Of a stretch of 64,000 bases of DNA, positions 20,086 through 30,985 are shown one piece after another (within the stretch, counting starts at the first letter, position 1; each line of letters begins with the position of its first letter). The notes under the pieces were generated by a model. The model worked only from the letters and a program-made list of their open reading frames with translations, was not told the DNA's origin and ran no database searches. Origin of the DNA: Dactylonectria macrodidyma. Taxonomy: Eukaryota; Ascomycota; Sordariomycetes; Hypocreales; Nectriaceae. The position numbers and the translations under genes were made by a program. The stretch is from NCBI GenBank assembly GCA_020744425.1, contig JAGMUV010000029.1, positions 744,001-808,000 of the forward strand, written 5' to 3'.

Positions 20086-22858
20086 AAGAGAACAGCCGTC
20101 GCTTATCTCGCATATTCGGGAGAAGCACGACCATGCGGGTAAGCAGCTTTTTGAGGACGGCAATGCCTGGGAAGCCTTATCCAAGATCCTTGCGGCCATG
20201 CTCAATGACCCGAGCTTGGATGGTGCGATCCTGATTGTTGATGCCCTCGACGAATGCAAAACGAATCGACATCAGCTTCTCGACTTGATTGCCACGCCTT
20301 CTCGCGTCAAGTGGATCGTGTCTAGTCGCAACTGGCAGGACATTGAGGAGAACCTAGACAATACAAAGCAGAAAGTCAGGCTGCACCTCGAGTTAAACAA
20401 GGACTCAATCTCCAAAGCTGTTGATACGTACATTGGATACAAGGTGGATGGATTGGCACGCCATAAGAAATACGATAAGGAAACAAGGGACGCTGTCGAG
20501 AACCACTTAACCTCCAATGCTGACGGAACGTTTCTGTGGGTGGCCCTGGTCTGCCAAGAGCTCCAAAGCACCGATATTTGGGACGTACTTGGCGTCATCG
20601 AAAAGATACCTTCTGGCTTGGAAGCTCTGTACGATCGAATGATACGGCATATCCAAAACCTGGGGCGTCGGAACCCCGAAATGTGTCGACACGTTCTATC
20701 GACAGTTGCCGTGGCCTATCGCCCACTTCGCCTGGAGGAATTGGGCCGGCTCTCAGGTTTACCGTCTAGTATTCAGAGATCGACTGACCATGTTTCAAAG
20801 ATCACAAGCATGTGCGGTTCCTTCCTGACAATCAGAGACAACGTCGTCTATATCATTCATCAGTCTGCCAAGGACTTTTTATTCTCAAGCCCATTTCTCT
20901 TTCCTTCTGGCATTACGCACCAGCACCATGCCCTCTTCTCGAGGTCGCTAAGGGCTCTGTCAGAAACCCTTCGACGCGATATTTACAACCTAAACGTCTC
21001 AGGATTTCCCATCGATCAGGTCTCGCCGCCCGATCCTGACCCATTGGCTTCGATACGATATTCCTGCGTCTTCTGGGTAGACCATCTCGATGACTCGGAA
21101 CCCCGGGCGAAGATGAGTGACAAGGACCTACAGGACGCGGGGATCGTCTATGACTTGCTTCGAAAGAAGTATCTATATTGGTTAGAATCTCTCAGTCTGT
21201 TACGCAGCATGTCGGAGGGGGTCATGGCAGTGCAGAAGCTCGAAACTTTAGTAGTGAGTTGTTATAAATTCACATATAAAACTGGAAACGGTCTGACATG
21301 TTAGCAGAAAACCAAGGAATCGCAACAACTAACGGAACTACTTCGAGACGCGCGCCGCTTTATTCTTTCTCACATGCGGGCCATCGAGATTGCTCCATTA
21401 CAGGTATATGCATCGGCACTCGTGTTTAGTCCCACCCGCAGCCTAATCAGAGAGCTCTTCGAAAAAGAAGAGCCGAACTGGATCACGCTCAAGCCGAGCG
21501 TGGAATCAGACTGGAATGCATGCCTGCAGACGCTCGAGGGCCATGACGGTTCGGTGACCTCGGTGGCCTTCTCGGCTGATAGCCAGCGGCTCGCGTCGGG
21601 CTCAAGCGATAAGACGGTCAAGGTCTGGGATGCGGCAACAGGCGCATGCATGCAGACGCTCGAGGGCCATAACAGTTCAGTGACCTCGGTGGCCTTCTCG
21701 GCGGATAGCCAGCGGCTCGCGTCGGGCTCTGACGATAAGACGGTCAAGGTCTGGGATTCAGCAACAGGCGCGTGCGTACAGACGCTCGAAGGTCACGACG
21801 GTTCGGTAACCTCAGTGGCCTTCTCAGCGGATGGCCATCGGCTCGCGTCGGGCTCGGTCGATAAGACGGTCAAGGTCTGGGATGTGGCAACAGGCGCGTG
21901 CGTGCAGACACTCGAGGGCCATGGCGATTGGGTGGCCTCGGTGGCCTTCTCAGCGGATGGCCAGCGGCTCGCATCGGGCTCAGGGGATAAGACAGTCAAG
22001 GTCTGGGATGCAGCAACGGGCACGTGCATGCAGACGCTCGAGGGCCATGACGGTTCGGTGACCTCGGTGGCCTTCTCAGCGGATGGCCAGCGGCTCGCAT
22101 CGGGCTCAGGGGATAAGACAGTCAAGGTCTGGGATGCAGCAACAGGCGCATGCATGCAGACGATCGAGGGCCATGACGGTTTAGTGTGGTCAGTGGCCTT
22201 CTCAGCGGATAGCCAGCAGCTCGCGTCGGGCTCAAGCGATACGATGGTCAAGGTCTGGGATGTGGCAACAGGCGCGTGCATGCAGACACTCGAGGGCCAT
22301 GACCGTTGGGTAACGTCGGTGGCCTTCTCAGCGGATGGCCAGCGGCTCGCATCGGGCTCAGGGGATAAGACAGTCAAGGTCTGGGATGCAGCAACGGGCA
22401 CGTGCATGCAGACGCTCGAGGGCCATGACGGTTCGGTGACCTCGGTGGCCTTCTCAGCGGATAGCCAGCGGCTCGCGTCGGGCTCTGGGGATAAGACGGT
22501 CAAGGTCTGGGATGCGGTAACGGGCGCGTGCGTGCAGACGCTCGAGATTGACCGGGTGATTACCCACCTTTCATTTGACCCGATGACAAACTCTCTCTTC
22601 TCTACCGACATTGGACTTCTGAACCTGGATCTCCCGGCTATACCGCCTGCCATCAATAATCGGCTGACTGACGCAACCTTACGGAGTGCTCGCCACTCTG
22701 GCTGGGGTATAAGCACCGACGGCGTATGGATTATAAAAGATGGAAAGGGGATGCTTTGGCTACCTCCGGAGTATCGAGTGACGAAATCGGCTGTGGTGGG
22801 ATTAACGATCGCTATCGGCTGCCGCTCAGACCGTGTACTGGTGACGAAGTTCTCTTAG
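20084..22858 (+). pseudogene. NACHT-WD40 NLR lacking its N-terminus and P-loop
   Basis: Exons 20084..21250 and 21305..22858 are joined by a 54-bp GTAGTG...TTAG intron. NLR homology starts abruptly with REQPSLISHIREKHD, six bases past an in-frame TGA at 20078-20080. The NACHT part has Walker B ILIVDALDEC and sensor VKWIVSSRNW, then the winged-helix-like YRPLRLEELGRLSGL, the KKYLYWLESLSLL linker and FILSHMRAIEIAPLQ. Eight WD40 repeats of 42 residues follow, nearly identical to each other (LEGHDGSVTSVAFSAD, then SGDKTVKVWD). A C-terminal cap contains MLWLPPEY. The Walker A segment and all upstream domains are gone and no start codon is evident, so it is probably non-functional, although the remaining 900 codons are open. 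NLRs of this class govern non-self recognition in filamentous fungi. Confidence 0.85.
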
Positions 22859-23506
22859 AGCGGAGGCAGGTATAACTATCTCTTTGGTTACAAGCAGCCC
22901 TTTCCGGTTCTCGGTAGCGATTTACGTAGTTGGTTATGTTTGATTTCATATCGCGAAGCTGCTATAGCTTTGGAAGCAGGAAGCACGGCTAGCGATTATT
23001 TCCTACTCTAGCCAGCCAGCCCTGTATTCACTGAGCTTCGAGTGTGCTATAGGAAAACGCCAGTGTTATTTCTTTCCCTTTAATTTCCTTTTCACTTTGG
23101 CCTCGGAGGGTCGTAGGGGCTGAGCAAATTTATATTGGAAGGGACTCTGGCGTTCTTGCCTTGTAGACCAAACTAGAACTGTCTAGCGTCGGGGATCATG
23201 TGATCTTTTGTTTCTTTTACATTGGAAACATCAGGCATTCTGTGGATGGAGTTTTCGTTTGGTTAATGCTTTATTTTACGTTGAGACAGAGGCTGACGGC
23301 GAGCGGAGAGCGGTAGGTCCCAACTCGACCCCGTCAGCCGGATTCCGCTGATGACCAAAGCGCGCCGGATGTTACGGGCCGGCTCGGCATCGATTGTACC
23401 CACATTACCCGATGGCCCGATCTCCAAGAAAGACAAGATATTGGTCTTTGAAGAAGTCGACAGCTGGGCCCATCCGCATACGGGTACCTGCACCAGACCT
23501 TCCTCA
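22859..23506. other. Gap between NLR and minisatellite
   Basis: No gene is supported. A plus-strand frame from 23351 reads into the minisatellite, but it changes character there and joins no NACHT frame. Confidence 0.4.
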
Positions 23507-23654
23507 AGCATCCCTGTTGTAGTCAAACATCCCTGTTGTAGTCAAACATCCAGTTTTGGTCAAATGTCCAGTTTTAGTCAAATGTCCAGTTTTAGTCAAA
23601 CATCCCAGTTGTAGTCAAACATCCCAGTTTTGGTCAAACATCCCTGTTTTAGTC
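23507..23654 (-). repeat. 19-bp minisatellite, about eight copies (locus 2, inverted)
   Basis: On plus the unit reads AAACATCCCTGTTTTAGTC, the exact reverse complement of units at 16700-16760. Eight variant copies occur. The array stops where NACHT homology starts. Confidence 0.9.
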
Positions 23655-24903
23655 TGGTCCACTGCTAGTCACGGCGGATCCTGGTTGTGGAAAGTCGGTG
23701 TTGGCCAAGTACCTGATCGACCATGGCCTGCCACGATCGACAACCATCTGCTACTTCTTCTTCAAAGACCAAGACCAGAACACCGTCCGGCAAGCTCTTT
23801 GCGCACTGTTTCACCAGTTCTTCTCTCAGAAGCCGTCTCTGATCGAACATGCCTTGCCACTATTCCACAGGGATGGGCAAGGATTGATCAACTCTACAGA
23901 ATCGCTGTGGAAGATTCTACGGAACGCTATAAAAGACCCCCAAGCAGGACCCGTAATCATGGTCCTTGATGCCCTGGACGAATGTGCCGAATCGGAGTTT
24001 GCGGACTTGATGCGGAATGTGAGGAGCCAATCCTACGGCGGCCAGTTGGGCCATGGCAAGTTGAAGTATCTTCTAACGTGCCGCCCGTACGAGCAGATCA
24101 TGTCCGAGTTCCACGGCCTATTGGACGCTTTTCCAAATATCCGTATACCAGGAGAGGAAGAGTCGGAAGCCATCAGTAAGGAGGTGAATCGCGTCATTAC
24201 GCATCGGGTCAATCAGCTGTCGGAGAAGAAGAGCCTCTCACGCGATATAAAGAGCCACCTAGAGAAAAAACTACAGGAGACCACCCACCGTACTCATCTC
24301 TGGGTCTACCTTGTGTTCGACTACTTGGAGAAAGGAAACTTTAAAAAGACACAAAAGGGAGTCGAGTCAACCATTGCAATACTTCCGAGGAGTGTCAATG
24401 AGGCATATGAGCAAATCCTTAACAAGTCTAAGGATGAGGAACGCCCGATGGTTCGGAAGGCCTTGTGTATTATCTTAGCAGCAAGTCGGCCGCTAACACT
24501 CTCGGAAATGAACGTTGCTATGAATATATACGACACATCACAGTCTTTTCACGACCTCGACCTAGAGAAAGAAATGGACTTCAAGTCAAGTCTCAGATCT
24601 TCGTGTGGATTGTTCGTCTTAATCCATTATGGCAAGATTTATTTCCTTCATCAAACTGCTTGCGAATTTCTCCTCGCAGATTTGGCATTGCCTATAACTG
24701 TTCCGTCGGAGTTACCCTGGCATCACTCTATCACTACTCGCGACGCACACGCCGTTCTTACGGAGCTCTCCGTACGCTATCTGAACTTCTTTAACTCCGA
24801 CGTTAGCCTTCTGACAGATGCGAATGTGGAAGCCGGCCACTCCGTCGATAGCCACGCCTTCTTAGATTACCTAAACTCATTTCACTTACAATACTGCGCA
24901 TGA
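23653..24903 (+). pseudogene. NACHT NTPase, cut upstream of the P-loop and after the NACHT module
   Basis: The frame opens after TAG 23650-23652, the last bases of the minisatellite, and immediately reads SGPLLVTADPGCGKSVLAKY, so Walker A (GxxxxGKS) is kept but nothing before it. Walker B is VIMVLDALDEC, sensor 1 is KYLLTCRPYEQI, and a winged-helix-like region contains ILAASRPLTLSEMNVAM. At SHAFLDY the family similarity stops and the frame ends 11 codons later at 24903. No sensor repeats follow. It belongs to a NACHT subfamily different from the WD40 gene upstream. Seventeen bases after its stop, family-A copy B begins. A short functional product is possible but unlikely. Confidence 0.8.
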
Positions 24904-24919
24904 TTCTATTACGATCAAT

Positions 24920-26005
24920 ATGGATTCTTCTTCCTCGACCTCTATCATTTACCCAATACCTCCGCTGCCGAATAAGCGTAGGCAGGGAGCGATCGGTACG
25001 GATCTCACCATCACCTACCACTCTAACCTAGCCCAGTGCGAAATCCTCCCAGCTGGCTCACGCTATACGAATGCAGGGAACTTTAAGGCTGGGGCCTTCC
25101 TGTCCTTTATCCAGCCTGCGTTCATTCTCGACCTTTATCCGCGTCTCCTCAGTCCTGAAGATAACGAGATCTCGGGCCTTCCTTTGCTACTCTCTATATT
25201 CAACGCCGGAGCAAGAACAGCGACCTTGGAGGAGGACTGGGAGGGGAAGTGGTTCGCCATAGTCGCCCGGCTTTATCCAAATAAACTTACCTTCTATAGC
25301 GTAAGTTTGGATAGATAGGAGACAGAAGAAACTCAATCTGTGCAGGTTGTGCTAGCACTGCCGCGCGATGGCGGCCTGACTCCGTACGTCTTCTCACATC
25401 CTACTCATACAGGTCATTAATGCCTACAATCCCATAGTATTGTCCCTCGACTCCTTAGTGGTAGTGACGAAGGTGCCCCCTGGCCAAGCTCTTTAGTACA
25501 TGTATCCCTTGCCGGTCCTGTCGATCTAGACACTTTCCATATTAAGGAGGATGTCTGGCCAGAGCCGCTAAGCAAGACTTCGGTGTTCATAAAGCTGGGT
25601 TCTTACTTAGTACTAGAGAATGACCGCCCTCTTTATAAAGGCGTATATATATGTTACGTCCTCCTCCTCTTCCCCATAGAGCAATAACCATGGAGTTCCC
25701 TGCTCGGGTGGATGCGATAAGCTGTGAACCCCTTTCCTAAAGGGTCATGGGTTATATGCAGCGGTCGCGTCTTGGGGGTCCTTAACCGCGATCTTATCCA
25801 AGGCCCGCAAGTTGTCGATTCCACCGTCCGGATCTTAGTAATTCTCCCTGACGATTGGGAATTCGTTCGGCAGAGTGCCCTGTCTACACATAATACATCC
25901 ATGCCCATATCGTCGAATCCTGTCAATGAATTGCCTACGCCGCCACGACCGGCTGGCCCTGGGGGCGTTACGAGCAGAAGTGGCACTCGGATGACTTCGC
26001 CGTAG
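24920..26005 (+). pseudogene. Second family-A gene (copy B), two stop codons
   Basis: Exons 24920..25300, 25346..25383 and 25438..26005 keep one frame across introns of 45 and 54 bp (GTAAGT...GCAG and GTACGT...ATAG). Matches to the gene at 1821-3384 run in order: DWEGKWF against DWLGQWF, PIVPRLLSGSDE against PILPRSLSATDQ, VSLAGPV against VSFTGPV, LLLFPIEQ against FVIFPIRA, CSGRVLGVL against CTGKVAGLL, and LVILPDDWEF against FIVVPDSWTF. The second intron lies at the same place and phase as the only intron of copy A. TAA codons at 25685-25687 and 25718-25720 end the frame prematurely. The protein would be ~324 residues and lacks the long Ser/Pro tail of copy A. Function is unknown. Confidence 0.8.
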
Positions 26006-26387
26006 ATCTGTCTGTATTGTGTATTCCTCAGCTAGGCTATCACGGCGTTGATCTGGGGTTATAGGGTTCCCTGACCGCCTTCCTATTCGGGCTGTGCCCG
26101 GCAAAGGGTCGAAGACCCCTGGTTGTCACCACATGACCACCCGATCAAATGCTCTGTACATAATCCAATCTAACACTACACGTCAATCGTAGCCATACAG
26201 GACCTTGTAGGTTGTTTCTATATATGATGCATATCCATTTCTTTCCCATTAGATTGTGCTCTCAGTAAGATCTGGATGCAGTAAAAGGCGAAATGAGTGT
26301 TGCTGATTTTCCTATCGTTGACTTGAATGTTTACAGTGTCCATATTATAAATACAAGATTAGTTGCCATCGCAACCGCCAGCTGTAG
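26006..26387. other. Gap after family-A copy B
   Basis: No gene is seen in this stretch. Confidence 0.4.
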
Positions 26388-26958
26388 TTAAAATGACAAT
26401 CCTACGGTCGAACTCGCTGAGTTATCTATCGACCCGTCAGGGTCTATCGGCTCCTCAGGCTGGCAGCTAAAGACTTTCGGAATATTGGAACCGAGTCTTG
26501 CCTTGAAAGCACTGCAGTCGAACCGGTCAGAGCCGTCAATGTGATAGTAATCTTTAACGTCTAAGGAGCTAGTAATTGTAGCGTTCCGTTCGAAGAAAGA
26601 ATCGCTGATATAGTGTAAGTTGATGACGCCTGCTGTACTACTCACTGCTGAGAACTCACAAAAAGTCGTTTGGTATGATTCCATGTAGCGTTAAATCGTA
26701 CATATCCTCTGGCCAGTACCAGATTTTTGAACCATCATCGTCGTACTCTTTGATGTAAACAGATGGGGCGTAGATAGTCAAACTCGTATTGCTCCAATGC
26801 TCGGCCTCAGCAGGTAGCCCAAGAGTGGGAACACCGGAGCCCGAAATATCAACCGTGGAGACATTGTCAAAGGGAATAATAAGTTTCTCCACCGAAACCC
26901 CTAGATATTTATCGTACCACGTCCTACATCTTATCTCAAATCCCAAAATCATTTTCAT
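26388..26958 (-). pseudogene. Unknown gene fragment in two frames
   Basis: Two adjoining minus-strand frames read as parts of one protein: 26656-26958 (STVDISGSGVPTLGLPAEAE, then YWPEDMYDLTLHGI) and 26388-26684 (INLHYISDSFFERNATITSS, then SDRFDCSAFKARLGS). They overlap near 26660-26684 without a usable splice pair, so a small frameshift is likely. The acidic, aromatic composition could suit a secreted protein, but neither signal peptide nor family is recognised. Confidence 0.35.
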
Positions 26959-27354
26959 ATCTCAAAATCTGCCCCATATCCCCAAATCAGTCTCTAGATC
27001 CTCGCCGCCAAGCATGGGGGATCTACTGCATGATGTTAATGTCGCCAGAGGCGGCCATTTTGAGGGCGTTATTTCATTCACTCCTGCTTTGCTCGCTTAA
27101 CCGTTAAGTTACTATATAAGGCAACCTCTGGAGATATTTTCCGCTTTGATGCCCCGAGGGAAACATTATTAAGGCACTAGGACTTAATAGCTGTCCCTAA
27201 CCTCTCCTGTTATCAGTTACTTTGCCTGCTTGCACAAATATCTGCAACAGAAACTGCGTCGTTGCTAGGAGAGCTAGTTCTGGATATATTAACCAGGTGC
27301 TTATAGCCTCGCAGTTTCTGAAGCTAACTTTTCTCTTCCTATTCTCTATCATCC
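26959..27354. other. AT-rich gap before the ligase pseudogene
   Basis: No gene is supported. Decayed downstream sequence of the ligase gene may lie here. Confidence 0.3.
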
Positions 27355-29060
27355 AGTATCTTTATGCATCTCTAGGCCATCTCCTGAAGCTCCTCAAAAC
27401 TGATAGTATTCCTGAACGAGCGATCCTCATGAACCTTCAATACTCGTGGAAATCGCAGAGCAAAGTAGCTAACATTCGTGGGTTTGTTGAAGCCAGTACT
27501 GACCACTTTTACTTCAAACGGGTGCTTGAATAGCTCCGCTGGCTATAGCCTCTATATGGGCTCTAATAAGATATCGAACTTAGGCATAGACTTGGCGAAT
27601 GGTGTTTATATGAAGTATCTATAGCGGTTAAGGTATGTTATATTTTCTTTTAAAATGCTATATCTATCGATTATATTGATTATATGAAATCTTAGCTTAG
27701 TATTAAAGCGGCATACCTTATCCTTATTATTAATGCACTTAATATAGAATGACATCCACTATAGGCTACTAATACTAAGCTTATGCTCATCTCCTGCGTC
27801 ATAGTATCCCCTAATAATAATGAAGTCTGTAGTATTACTAAGGCCTAGGATATAATCTTTCTTAAGCTTAATAAATAGCCTGCTTCTATTAAATGAGAAG
27901 TAGGTATTATCATAACCTTTAAGCACGAATCCTTCCCATCGTTATATAATGGCTTGAGCGAATATCTCACTAAGTCATTCTACTATGTCAAAAGACGAGA
28001 AATTAATTACTTCGCAGGACCTGATATCAGTCCGGCCCGGAATGCGGCAGACTAAAGATTAAAGCTATCGTTACTATTCATTATGAGTCTCTAAGCCGCA
28101 GACAATATCATCCAGTAATAGAATATCGTAAAATATGATTATGAGATGCTCGCTCGGTTCGACGGGTGAATCTTAAGTAGCTCTAAGAAACCGTCCCGAT
28201 CGTTTCATATATCTGCGAATTTTATAGAAAGGCTCGATTCTTCCGTCATCATTCCATACCAGCAGCTCGCCCTCTAAGATGCACTGCTTCTTGATCTTGC
28301 AGCCTGCTGTGTAAAGCTCAAGGCTGTCCTGCAGTGCCTGATGAATTCCTATGCAGTCGCTAGTTAAGTCTCTTCCGCTGTTAGAAAAAATCTTGATATT
28401 AGCTCTGGATTTGCTTAGGTCAATATGGATTTAATAGTATTCTCTATCGTACTTTCTTTTTATGTTTATCCGTCTTGGCCTAGCTAATTAGCAGTAATGC
28501 CTGATGCTCCTTGCTTTTTTATAGGTTGTACGTACAGTCATTATCCCAGCCTGCGGCTTGAGTTCCTTACTAGCGACTTCCTTTAGTTTATCGTAAGTAT
28601 GTATAGCTGGCTGGATGGGCATATGCTGGATAGTCAGGCTGCCTAGGAGTCCTATAATAGCTGGGATTGAATTTTAAAAGCGAAGGAGGTTAGGCAGGAG
28701 AAAATGAAATTTGCTTATTACTAGCATCTCTAGAACGCGGGCCGGGCTGTAATTCTTTAATATAATGTGAATCATCCATTTAGTCTTAGAGCTCTGTAAG
28801 ACTCGGAATACTTTTGAAAGCAAGTCATCTATATAGATTGATCGGCCATGCTTCATTATAACTCTTTCCCGTAGGCTAGCAGACGAGAACGATGATAAGG
28901 CTGCAATCTAATTAAGGATATTATCAAGTTCTTCTAGAGTTACCTCTCAGCCGGCTCTAGATTCGCTGTCTGTTATAGCTATTATACGCTCGACAGAGGA
29001 CGCAAAGTCTAAACTACTACTGGATTTCCATCTCTAAAGATCCTTCATTTAGGATGATCT
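27355..29060 (-). pseudogene. RIP-decayed ATP-dependent DNA ligase
   Basis: The minus strand keeps recognisable blocks of a fungal ATP-dependent DNA ligase in several frames. In order they are TKWMIHIILKNYSP, FHFLLPNLLRF, the adenylation motif region at 28443-28454 now reading KYDR instead of KxDG, IHIDLSKSRANIKIFS, CILEGELLVWNDDGRIEPFY (motif III), HLIIIFYDILLLDDIVCGLE, GYDNTYFSFNRS, FIKLKKDYILGL (motif V) and near 27400 VSYFALRFPRVLKVHEDR. Numerous stops sit where Gln, Trp or Arg codons are expected. Gly-to-Arg at the active site is a G-to-A change, so the enzyme is dead even apart from the stops. Ligases of this kind seal nicks through a lysine-AMP intermediate. Confidence 0.8.
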
Positions 29061-29364
29061 AAGACACTATGCGTATTGTATAATCCCTTCTAGTTGTTGT
29101 TCTTGCAGGCCGAATAACACTCTGTCTGGTCTGCGATCGGGAAAGAGACTTAATAAGAATATAACAGCTTCTGGGCCTCGTTATGGAATGATTGTATTGT
29201 GTTCGTTGAACCAGGTAAGGATGGTAAGCGTGTCACGTTCCTGGATCCTGTCGATGCTCGATGATCTCCTGGCGTTTCTCTCGAGTCTCTCCAGAAGATC
29301 ACATAGTAATCTGAAGGGAAATGGTATGTTGAAAATATAGTAACGGAAGGAGTGAAGGGGTAAG
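29061..29364. other. Gap upstream of the ligase pseudogene
   Basis: No gene is supported. It lies between the ligase coding region and the dispersed repeat that may hold its promoter. Confidence 0.35.
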
Positions 29365-29770
29365 CACCAGCTCTTACAGCGTACACGAACGTGGAGGGTA
29401 TTAGGGAGCTTTGTGGACGTCTGACTTTCATTTAGGGTAGGCCAGCTGCTTATATAGCTGGTCCAGGCAGACTACTCGCTGATGATTCGCAGGATCCTTG
29501 CTGAGCAACCCAGCTTGTTTCTTATCCTAGCCACTGGTAGTGGGCACCACGAGCAATCATGACGCCGTGGGACGAGGGAGAATGCAGAGGAAGGGATGTT
29601 AGGCAATGAGGGACGACTCGGGCAACACCGGAATGAGGATAACCACCTCGGATACCGAGGCCATCTGGCATGAATGCCTCGTTGCTTCCTCCTGCAGGCA
29701 ATGGATGCATGAAGTCTGAGCTTATAGTCACGCACAGGCGAGGCAGACTTCGGGGAAGCCGATGCAGGGA
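29365..29770 (-). repeat. Dispersed TATA-containing repeat 'R', copy 1
   Basis: Read on minus, it contains CTGCATCGGCTTCCCCGAAG, GGAGGAAGCAACGAGGCATT, CTCGTGGTGCCCACTACCAG, CTATATAAGCAGCTGG and AAAGCTCCCTAATACCCTCC. The first part recurs at 31852-32074 and the last part at 38060-38194. It lies upstream of the decayed ligase gene, in the same orientation. Confidence 0.75.
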
Positions 29771-30985
29771 GACTTGAGGGCTGCTGTGTATCGTGGCAAA
29801 GTGCTTTTTGGGGGCTGATTCCTCTCGCCTTGAACTCGATGCTACAACCTGCAGGCAGCATCCCAGAAGACTTCTCTACGAGAAGTTTCATCTTGCGGAC
29901 ATCTCCCATAATTTGTGCCACGGATACCATTTCGAGCCTTTGCCTCATCTCTTGCTACATGTCAACGCCTGGAGTTTCTCTGCGCTACGCAGCGAAGGCT
30001 TGGTGGCTACAACGCTCAGCGAGTTCTCGCATGCCGCTCGAGGCTTCTCCCATACTCAGGCTGATTGCATTTCGAGAAGATTTGCCCTCGTCACTAGACG
30101 AGGCAGATCCGAGACGCACTCGTGTCTCCCCCTCTCCCTTTATTCTCTCTCCTATTCTTTCTTCTCTTTCGTTCCTTTTCTTCAATTATATCGGCTCGGC
30201 CGCCTCTCGTGCAGCCACGCCAATGCTCTCTTCCCGGTCTCCCTAAAGACTGGCCCATATAGCGGCTACTGCTGTGACAGCCGCGCCTGGTCATCCCGCT
30301 GACGGGTAACAGGCTCGACACAATGCGCCTTTGAGCCGATGATATGCTGGATAGTGGTCTGTTCTGTAGTTTACGAAAGCTTTGCGTAGATTTTAACATT
30401 AGAGACTCTAGCTCAGCACGTCCTGTGCCCCAATAGGGGACTTTACGGGCGTCATGGCCCTCGGACGAAAAATATACATAAGTCTACAAAGCCTATACCA
30501 TTAGGGTGCTGTAGGTATTTTTTGGGCGGCGGGATCGAGAGAAATTGGACTTCTTGTGACTAGGATTCGTTTCTATTACAAAAGGTGACTTTTTGTAGCA
30601 TCTGATTCTGCTCTCGAACGAGACGCACTCATAGAGCCCACCATCTCAGTATCAGCTTCGACGAGCAGCTATTTCACCTCTTCGGCTTTTCATAGCACAG
30701 AACGCGGTGCGAAAAGAAGGATGGCAGTGATGCGCGCTTCTAGTGCGAAAGAGGCGTACTCAAATATGTTCGTCCTTTCGGGCCTATTATAAATAGGAGG
30801 CCGGTCCCTTATGGGGTGTGCTAATGCCTTTATAAACTGAGAGTTCTCTCTAGTAACTCGAATATAAAATCTGTGTCTCTTCTAGAAATATTCTCTAATA
30901 AACCATCCTTAGCGTTCTAAGGATTATTATCTTTAGAACTATTATCGAACTTATATTTTGGGCAATCTTGGTGCTAGAACGGAAC
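29771..30985. other. Gap with no supported gene
   Basis: Overlapping frames at 29793-30302 plus and 30094-30399 minus are low-complexity (Ser/Leu- or Arg/Glu-rich readings of a CTCTCT tract) and look spurious. I see nothing else. Confidence 0.4.

Noticed and set aside
21793..22716. 307-residue minus frame rich in repeated ASRW-SAEKAT units
   Set aside because: It is the mirror of the WD40 repeats on the plus strand.
29793..30302. Two overlapping plus frames of 138-169 residues
   Set aside because: They read low-complexity CT-rich DNA, show no motif, and are contradicted by equally long frames on the other strand.
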